Shown here one piece after another: positions 33,966 through 38,491 of a DNA stretch of 38,491 nucleotides. Both the position numbers and the translations under genes were made by a program. Below the pieces are notes generated by a model. That model worked only from the letters and a program-made list of their open reading frames with translations. It was not told where the DNA came from and did no database searches. Source of the DNA: Bacteroidales bacterium (lineage in GTDB: Bacteria > Bacteroidota > Bacteroidia > Bacteroidales > VadinHA17); NCBI GenBank assembly GCA_024763075.1, contig JANTGF010000041.1:1-38491 (forward strand). Direction: 5' to 3'. How positions within the stretch are numbered: the stretch's first letter is position 1; each line of letters starts with the position of its first letter.

Positions 33966-35474
33966 ATGATTGAAACCCTGCTTATTGTACTTGTGGTTCT
34001 TGTATTGGTAAATATTGCCATTGTACTGTTTAAAAAGCCAAAATCGGAACTGGATTCCCGGCTTAAGGAGATTGAAAATTTAATGCTGAAATTTGACTCA
34101 TCACTGGAGAGAACAGAAAAGTCGATAAAAGATGAATTTCAACGAAACCGATTGGAATCCAATGAGATTTCCAAAGCAAACAGGGAGGAACTCAGCAAGT
34201 CGCTGAAAACCTTCAGTGAACAGTTTGCAAAAAATGTGAAAGAACTCAATGATTTGCTCAAAGAGAAATTCAGCCTTATGAATCAACAGCAAACGGAATT
34301 CAATCAGCAAATCAATGAAGGGAACAAGGCAAATCGTGAGGAACTGACAAAAGCGCTTTCTTCTTTTGAAACACAATTTAAAGAGAATACGCGTGAATTA
34401 AATGAACTTCTCCGGCAAAAATTCGGGGACTTTGCCAAACAGCAAACGGATATAAATTTACAGACCACCAACAGTGTAAAGGAGGTTAAAGTTTCCATTG
34501 AAAATCAGTTAAAGGAAATTCGCCAGGATAACAACAGGCAGCTGGATGAAATGCGAAAAACCGTGGATGAAAAACTCCAGAAAACCCTGAACCAGCGTTT
34601 AAGCCAGTCGTTTGAAACAGTAAGCAAGCAATTGCAGGCAGTGCAGGAGGGCCTGGGTGAAATGAAAACCCTTGCTACAGATGTGGGCGGGCTGAAAAAA
34701 GTATTGAGCAATGTGAAAATGCGGGGTGGGATAGGTGAAATACAGCTGGAAATGTTACTGGAACAAATACTTGCCCCTGATCAGTATGAAGCCAATGTGA
34801 TGACAAAACAGGGAAGCCAGGATCAGGTGGAGTTCGCCATTAAACTACCTGGCAGGGATGATGCCGGTTCAACAGTCTGGTTGCCTGTGGATGCCAAATT
34901 TCCGAAGGATATTTATGAACAATTGCTGGATGCTTATGAATCCGGAGATCCCGGGAAAGTTGGCCAGGCAAAGAAAACCATGGAAACTACTATAAAGAAA
35001 ATGGCCAGGGATATCAGTGACAAATACATTGATCCGCCCAATACTACTGATTTTGGAATTATGTTCCTGCCCTTTGAGGGGATATATGCTGAAGTTGTGA
35101 GGGATGTTTCTCTGCTGGAAAATCTACAGCGTGATTTTAAAATCATCGTGACCGGCCCGACTACCCTGGCAGCCATACTGAACAGCCTGCAAATGGGATT
35201 TAAAACCCTTGCCATCCAAAAACGCAGCAGCGAGGTCTGGCAGGTGCTGGGTGCGGTGAAAAAGGAGTTTGCCAACTTTGGGGGTATGATGGAAAAAGCT
35301 CAGAAAAATATTCAAACCGGTCTGAATCAGCTGGATGATGTGATGGGGAAAAGAACACGGGCCATTCAGCGAAAACTCAAAAGTGTGGAGGCGTTGAGTA
35401 GTGAGGAGACCAATAAGGTGCTGCCGGAACTAACTGACCCCGGTTTGTTAATGGATGAAGAGGAAACGGAGTAA
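33966..35474 (+). CDS. rmuC: DNA recombination protein RmuC
   Basis: 502 residues. An N-terminal transmembrane helix (about 2-20, ETLLIVLVVLVLVNIAIVLF) is followed by a long coiled coil (about 30-240) with two near-copies of a segment around NREELSKSLKTFSEQF and NREELTKALSSFETQF. The RmuC nuclease-like domain lies at about 245-440, with MRGGIGEIQLEMLLEQIL, VWLPVDAKFPKDIYEQLL and FGIMFLPFEGIYAEVV. In E. coli RmuC limits inversions at short inverted repeats, and some homologues sit with anti-phage genes. The next gene starts 12 bases downstream and is probably cotranscribed. Confidence 0.93.
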   Translation: MIETLLIVLVVLVLVNIAIVLFKKPKSELDSRLKEIENLMLKFDSSLERTEKSIKDEFQRNRLESNEISKANREELSKSLKTFSEQFAKNVKELNDLLKEKFSLMNQQQTEFNQQINEGNKANREELTKALSSFETQFKENTRELNELLRQKFGDFAKQQTDINLQTTNSVKEVKVSIENQLKEIRQDNNRQLDEMRKTVDEKLQKTLNQRLSQSFETVSKQLQAVQEGLGEMKTLATDVGGLKKVLSNVKMRGGIGEIQLEMLLEQILAPDQYEANVMTKQGSQDQVEFAIKLPGRDDAGSTVWLPVDAKFPKDIYEQLLDAYESGDPGKVGQAKKTMETTIKKMARDISDKYIDPPNTTDFGIMFLPFEGIYAEVVRDVSLLENLQRDFKIIVTGPTTLAAILNSLQMGFKTLAIQKRSSEVWQVLGAVKKEFANFGGMMEKAQKNIQTGLNQLDDVMGKRTRAIQRKLKSVEALSSEETNKVLPELTDPGLLMDEEETE

Positions 35475-35486
35475 AAGTATTTAACT

Positions 35487-35987
35487 ATGGGATTTATACC
35501 AATATCAATTGATGAATATATAAAAAGGCATTTGAAGAATAATCCTTCGGAGGATGAACAGGATCTGAGAAAAAGGCTGGAAATAGCTCTTGCAGATTAC
35601 AAAAATGGGGTCAAATGTTCCTGTGGGAATGAGATTTGGGTGATTGGCTCTGCATCCGTTGGAAATGCCTGCTTTACATGTATTACCGGGGAGAGCAGCC
35701 CGGATGAGGATTATGAGATTGATCAGGCAGTTAAGAAAAGAAAGATTATACCGGGCCGCAGGCATATTGATGATATGGATCCTTCTGAAATAGCCGGTAT
35801 TTTTGATGATGATGGATACGAAATAAATATGGATCTTATAAAAAAGCCGTCTTTATGTTTAACCTGTATGAAAGATGGTGATCCCCGTGAAGAGATCCTT
35901 TGTAACCTGAACCGGTTTGATCAGGAAAATGATCCGGAATTTATCTGCCATGCTTATCAAAAACGGGAACCGGGAACCTTATCCTGA
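35487..35987 (+). CDS. Cys-rich protein of unknown function, probable zinc sites
   Basis: 166 residues. Eight cysteines are arranged as C44-x-C46, C62-xx-C65, C124-xx-C127, C139 and C154, which suggests two structural zinc sites. The first pair of motifs (VKCSCGNEIWVIGSA and ACFTCITGE) looks like a zinc-ribbon. The linker between the sites is acidic. The N-terminus MGFIPISIDEYIKRHLKNNP is helical, without signal or membrane segment. I know similar unannotated proteins in Bacteroidota but no function. It follows rmuC by 12 bases, so a shared transcript is likely. Confidence 0.72.
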   Translation: MGFIPISIDEYIKRHLKNNPSEDEQDLRKRLEIALADYKNGVKCSCGNEIWVIGSASVGNACFTCITGESSPDEDYEIDQAVKKRKIIPGRRHIDDMDPSEIAGIFDDDGYEINMDLIKKPSLCLTCMKDGDPREEILCNLNRFDQENDPEFICHAYQKREPGTLS

Positions 35988-36167
35988 ATTTCGGAATTGC
36001 ATTTTAGGAAAAAATCTGTTATTATTGAGGAGGCATTAGTATCTTATTTCTAATATTTGTGTTTTATTTGGCAAGAAATTACAAAATACAAATGATAAAA
36101 AACAAATAAATTCCAATAGGTAAATTCAAAACAGATTTCGTATTTATTAATTAAAACAATAATTATT

Positions 36168-36608
36168 ATGGCAACAGTAAATCCGTACATAACTTTTAAT
36201 GGCAATTGTGAAGAAGCATTTAATTTTTATAAATCTGTTTTTGGAGGGGAATTCCCTTATCTGGGCAGGTTTAAAGATATGCCTCCCATGGAAGGGCAGG
36301 AAGTTCCTGCAGGCGAAGGTGAGAAAATTATGCATGTTTCACTGCCAATAAGTAAGGAAACCATCCTTATGGGTAGCGATACTTCTGAAGCCTTTGGACA
36401 GAAAGCTAATCCCGGCGATAACATCGCAATTTCCATCAACACTGACAGCCAGGAAGAAGCAGAAAAACTTTTTAACGGACTTTCAAAAGGAGGAAAAGTA
36501 AGTATGCCACTGGAAAAAACCTTCTGGGGAGCTTATTTTGGAATGTTTACCGATAAATTTGGGATAAACTGGATGGTGAATTATGATTTTGAACAAAAAG
36601 ATAAATAG
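36168..36608 (+). CDS. VOC superfamily (PhnB/glyoxalase-like) protein
   Basis: 146 residues. The N-terminus MATVNPYITFNGNCEEAFNF, then YKSVFGGEFPYLGRF, is the standard opening of PhnB-like VOC proteins. It is followed by MHVSLPISKETILMGSD and, near the C-terminus, FWGAYFGMFTDKFGINWMVN. Two beta-alpha-beta-beta-beta units fit the length. Such proteins are often annotated as glyoxalase or demethylubiquinone methyltransferase by similarity; a specific activity cannot be assigned here. It follows a 180-base AT-rich gap without recognised content and stands alone. Confidence 0.9.
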   Translation: MATVNPYITFNGNCEEAFNFYKSVFGGEFPYLGRFKDMPPMEGQEVPAGEGEKIMHVSLPISKETILMGSDTSEAFGQKANPGDNIAISINTDSQEEAEKLFNGLSKGGKVSMPLEKTFWGAYFGMFTDKFGINWMVNYDFEQKDK

Positions 36609-36660
36609 TATTTTCTAATTGTAAATTCTGACTTTTTCTAAAGAAATTCCTGAAAAATAC

Positions 36661-37080
36661 ATGAGAACGGGGAAAAACCATCTCCTTGATGAGAATTACA
36701 GGAGATCTTTGAAATCAACACTGATGGTAGTTGAAAAACTACTTGTTGAAATGGAGGATCTTTTACTGCATAATACTCAATCCCTGACATGGGAGGTGAA
36801 AGATGACATCGATCCTGAAATGAAAGCTTACAATCTGAGTCTGATTCAGGATGCCCGCAGTCATATTGGTAAACTGATGGAGAAATACGGGATAGAGAAA
36901 AATACACGAAGTATGCAGCGCATGATTGATGTAAAAAAGGTGAAGATATGGGAGGTGCTTTCCAACTCAAAATCAGAAAGGCTTAAAGGGTTTGGAAAAC
37001 TAAACCAAAGTACTGAGGTTGAGTTTAATAATGATATTGATGCCTTGCTGGCAACAACTGAAAAAATCGTGATAGAGTAA
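36661..37080 (+). CDS. Small helical protein of unknown function
   Basis: 139 residues, mostly predicted helix and highly charged: NYRRSLKSTLMVVEKLLVEM, then AYNLSLIQDARSHIGKLMEK, then MQRMIDVKKVKIWEVLSNS. There is no signal peptide, membrane segment or Cys/His cluster. The conserved-looking HLLDENYRRSLK start and the WEVLSNSKSERLKGFG segment suggest a real family that I do not recognise. It ends 21 bases before the hairpin that the insertion sequence interrupts, so its mRNA probably ends there. Its neighbours, VOC protein and CRISPR array, do not say what it does. Confidence 0.68.
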   Translation: MRTGKNHLLDENYRRSLKSTLMVVEKLLVEMEDLLLHNTQSLTWEVKDDIDPEMKAYNLSLIQDARSHIGKLMEKYGIEKNTRSMQRMIDVKKVKIWEVLSNSKSERLKGFGKLNQSTEVEFNNDIDALLATTEKIVIE

Positions 37081-37101
37081 GGAATGAGTCAGCCGGAGAA
37101 C

Positions 37102-37127
37102 AGTCAGGGGGTGACTCAAAGTCACCC
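37102..37127 (+). repeat. Left part of a hairpin split by the insertion sequence
   Basis: The left arm AGTCAGGGGGTGACT (37102-37116) is followed by CAA and AGTCACCC (37120-37127), the start of the right arm. After removal of the element and one target copy, the sequence continues CCTGACT (38386-38392), giving two fully complementary 15-base arms around a CAA loop. Without a T tract it is not a classic terminator, but it is strong enough to stop or protect a transcript. Confidence 0.85.
37118..37127 (+). repeat. Target site duplication, left copy
   Basis: AAAGTCACCC directly abuts the left inverted repeat and is repeated exactly at 38376-38385 on the other side. Ten bases is within the usual range for ISAs1-family elements. 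Confidence 0.88.
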
Positions 37128-37141
37128 CAGGGCAAACGCAT

Positions 37142-38242
37142 TTAAATGTCGATTAATTTCAGAATAAATTCATTACTCCAGCCGGCTTTAAGTCTTTTAC
37201 CTCTAATTCCAATTTTTGTATTGTCCTTTTTTAATAAGTTCAGGGCTATACGGTTCAAGGTTGAATAGTTTTGAGCAGCAGCCCCTTTTCTTTTCCTGCT
37301 TTTATCTTCATTGAATGCAACATCCAGTATCCAATGTACTTTGTTTTCAATCCCCCAATGTTCCCTGACACTGGTTCCTATTTTTTCAGCAACTGCTTCT
37401 AATGAACTGATATATAGCCGGCTTTCTTTCTCAATTTCCCCTGTGGCTTTCATAATACGCTCACTGTCTATTCTTACCAGAGTTTTTATCCCTTTCCAGT
37501 TGTCCTTATCTTCGATCATGCTTAAATCACTTATAACTGTGCACTTCCTGTTTTCAATACGGCCATGGCCATAATCGGTATCCGTGTATTCATCCACTGG
37601 TATCAGGAACCTGAAACTATCTTTAAGATTTTGATGTAGTTCTTTTTGGTTGCCTTTTACTGCCAATATATAATCCGCATCTTTTTTTATTATTTTCTTT
37701 GCTATCTTTTTTTGACATCCCATAGCATCTATAGTGATAATATTGCCTTTTAATAATAAGGCATCTAATAGTTCCGGAATCGCTGTAATCTCATTTGATT
37801 TTTCATCTGTTTTTATTTGACCTAAAATAACTTCATTTTTACTTGCCCATGCACTAACAATATGTGTCGCTGATTTGAAATCTTTTGTTTTTGACCCACG
37901 CATTGTCTTACCATCAATGCTGATAACTTCTCCTTTAATATGTTCACTGATTGACTTTACCCACCTGATAAAACCTGATTCAAATTCCCCCGGGTCCAGC
38001 GCTGCAAAAAACCTGTTAAATGTATCATGGCTTGGAATACCATGGGGTAAGGCAAGTATCGAAGATAACCATGGCTCTTTCTGTTTACCATACAATTCCA
38101 TATCATTCCATGATTCAGCCCCACTTAAAACCGAGGCTATGGAAATAAAAACAATGTCTTCCAGTAAATGTAATTTACAACGTTCTATTCGCGGATCTTT
38201 CATATCCGAAAAATAACACCTAATATCCAATTTTCTATCCAT
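37142..38242 (-). CDS. ISAs1-family DDE transposase
   Basis: The protein has 366 residues, normal for the family. The N-terminal DDE_Tnp_1-associated region (about 8-95) has CYFSDMKDPRIERCKLHLLE and GIPSHDTFNRFFAALDP. The catalytic domain shows the first Asp in VISIDGKTMRGS (D110), the second in IITIDAMGCQ (D172) and the Glu in EHWGIENKVHWILDVAFNED (E299). This is a complete DDE triad with the usual family context. No frameshift or stop interrupts it. The stop codon begins at the last base of the left inverted repeat. Confidence 0.96.
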   Translation of the reverse strand: MDRKLDIRCYFSDMKDPRIERCKLHLLEDIVFISIASVLSGAESWNDMELYGKQKEPWLSSILALPHGIPSHDTFNRFFAALDPGEFESGFIRWVKSISEHIKGEVISIDGKTMRGSKTKDFKSATHIVSAWASKNEVILGQIKTDEKSNEITAIPELLDALLLKGNIITIDAMGCQKKIAKKIIKKDADYILAVKGNQKELHQNLKDSFRFLIPVDEYTDTDYGHGRIENRKCTVISDLSMIEDKDNWKGIKTLVRIDSERIMKATGEIEKESRLYISSLEAVAEKIGTSVREHWGIENKVHWILDVAFNEDKSRKRKGAAAQNYSTLNRIALNLLKKDNTKIGIRGKRLKAGWSNEFILKLIDI

Positions 38243-38250
38243 GTTATAAG

Positions 38251-38320
38251 TATTTGATTATCAAATAAATATAACATTTTTTATCGGGAAAAACAAATAT
38301 ATTCCCCTGATTATCAAATA
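38251..38320. repeat. Repeated TGATTATCAAATA in the IS upstream region
   Basis: TGATTATCAAATA occurs at 38255-38267 and 38308-38320. The first copy is part of a palindrome TATTTGAT-T-ATCAAATA (38251-38267). They lie between the transposase start and the right inverted repeat and could bind transposase or a regulator. A minus-strand -7 match (TATATTTG, 38294-38301) lies between them. Confidence 0.5.
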
Positions 38321-38375
38321 TTTAAGCAATATTTATTAACAGGCTATTGTTAATAATTATAATGCGTTTGCCCTG

Positions 38376-38385
38376 AAAGTCACCC
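38376..38385 (+). repeat. Target site duplication, right copy
   Basis: AAAGTCACCC, identical to 37118-37127, directly after the right inverted repeat. Confidence 0.88.
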
Positions 38386-38394
38386 CCTGACTAT

Positions 38395-38491
38395 TTCGTG
38401 AATGGCTTTCATTTTGTATCTTTGACATATTAGCCACAACTTCGACAGGTAATTTAGATATAGTTTCAGCGTTGTGAATGGCTTTCATTTT
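38395..38491 (+). CRISPR. CRISPR array, first repeat, one spacer and part of second repeat (probable type II-C)
   Basis: Repeat 1 spans 38395-38440 (46 bp), the spacer 38441-38470 (30 bp), and repeat 2 starts at 38471 and is cut by the window after 21 bases. The overlap of the two repeats includes 18 identical consecutive bases at a 76-base period. Repeat 2 opens GTTGTG and repeat 1 closes CACAAC, a 6-base terminal inverted repeat. Repeat 1 begins TTCGTG instead, a degenerate outer end that marks it as the terminal unit. Length, ends and the internal GCTTTCA and TATCTTTG agree with my memory of the 46-48 bp repeats of Cas9 type II-C arrays in Bacteroidota such as B. fragilis. Type VI-B repeats share the GTTGTG start but are about 36 bp. 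No cas gene is visible. Confidence 0.85.
38417..38424 (+). promoter_or_regulatory. Possible promoter -7 element inside the CRISPR repeat
   Basis: TATCTTTG in repeat 1 is a full match to TAnnTTTG. In an intact repeat the opening GTTG would lie 18 bases upstream, close to a -33 element; repeat 1 has TTCG at that place, so later repeats should be the better promoters. Transcription would start near the repeat's end and run into the spacer. Confidence 0.4.

Larger units (their letters stand above)
37128..38375 (-). mobile_element. Complete ISAs1-family insertion sequence
   Basis: The 1248-bp element is bounded by exact 15-base inverted repeats CAGGGCAAACGCATT (left 37128-37142; right, complementary, 38361-38375). 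A 10-bp target duplication flanks it. It encodes one intact transposase on the minus strand whose stop codon touches the left repeat. Intact ends, identical duplications and an undamaged gene point to a recent insertion. I recognise the family from the transposase; the specific IS name cannot be given without a search. Confidence 0.93.

Noticed and set aside
37081-37101. tracrRNA anti-repeat near the array
   Set aside because: I looked for a complement of the repeat's first half in the spaces near the array and saw none; the right edge cuts off the likely location.

Overview
The window is chromosomal DNA from a member of the Bacteroidota, most likely a Bacteroidales/Marinilabiliales-type anaerobe or marine relative. 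The signs are a conserved nusB, DUF1573, yajC, ybbR, coaE cluster, a PUR-alpha-like DUF3276 protein, DUF5606, a CarboxypepD-reg/TonB receptor next to a DUF4249 lipoprotein, a LysM/periplasmic-binding fusion, weak Shine-Dalgarno signals, and many upstream sequences fitting the Bacteroidota promoter (TTTG, about 20 bp, TAnnTTTG). Base composition is moderately AT-rich. No rRNA or tRNA gene was recognised.

Layout. 1-2643 (minus): ferrous iron uptake, a fused FeoA-FeoB plus the start of a FeoB-associated Cys-rich membrane protein that runs off the left edge and is shorter than usual ORF cut-offs. 2865-6985: DUF3276, then divergently the nusB-to-coaE cluster. 7092-10075: TerB/DnaJ protein, DUF5606, M3 peptidase. 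10170-15667: asparagine synthetase, MazG, SAM hydroxide adenosyltransferase-like protein, PhoH, PurC. 15777-18621: CapA-like protein, then a convergent pentapeptide-repeat protein and a helical protein. 18907-31123: cell envelope and transport block with LysM/PBP protein, a large Asp-box (sortilin/BNR) secreted protein, an ENPP-type phosphodiesterase, a cation-chloride-cotransporter-like permease, and a TonB receptor with its DUF4249 partner. 31371-37080: metallophosphatase, TlpA-like thioredoxin lipoprotein, RmuC, a Cys-rich protein, a VOC protein and a small helical protein.

The accessory part is the right edge. An intact ISAs1-family insertion sequence (37128-38375) has 15-bp inverted repeats and a 10-bp target duplication. 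Removing it restores a perfect hairpin with 15-bp arms. Two bases after that hairpin begins a CRISPR array: one 46-bp repeat, a 30-bp spacer and the first 21 bases of the next repeat, after which the window ends. Repeat length, GTTGTG/CACAAC ends and the internal TATCTTTG resemble type II-C (Cas9) repeats of Bacteroidota. The repeat carries what looks like its own Bacteroidota promoter, so each spacer could be transcribed from the repeat before it. No cas gene and no tracrRNA anti-repeat is visible in the window, so the effector must lie further right or elsewhere.

Most of the rest is ordinary housekeeping and envelope biology. The points of interest are the IS/hairpin/CRISPR junction, two non-ATG starts, a perfect palindrome before rmuC, closely spaced divergent promoters between the SAM-cleaving protein and phoH, and four proteins with no assigned function.
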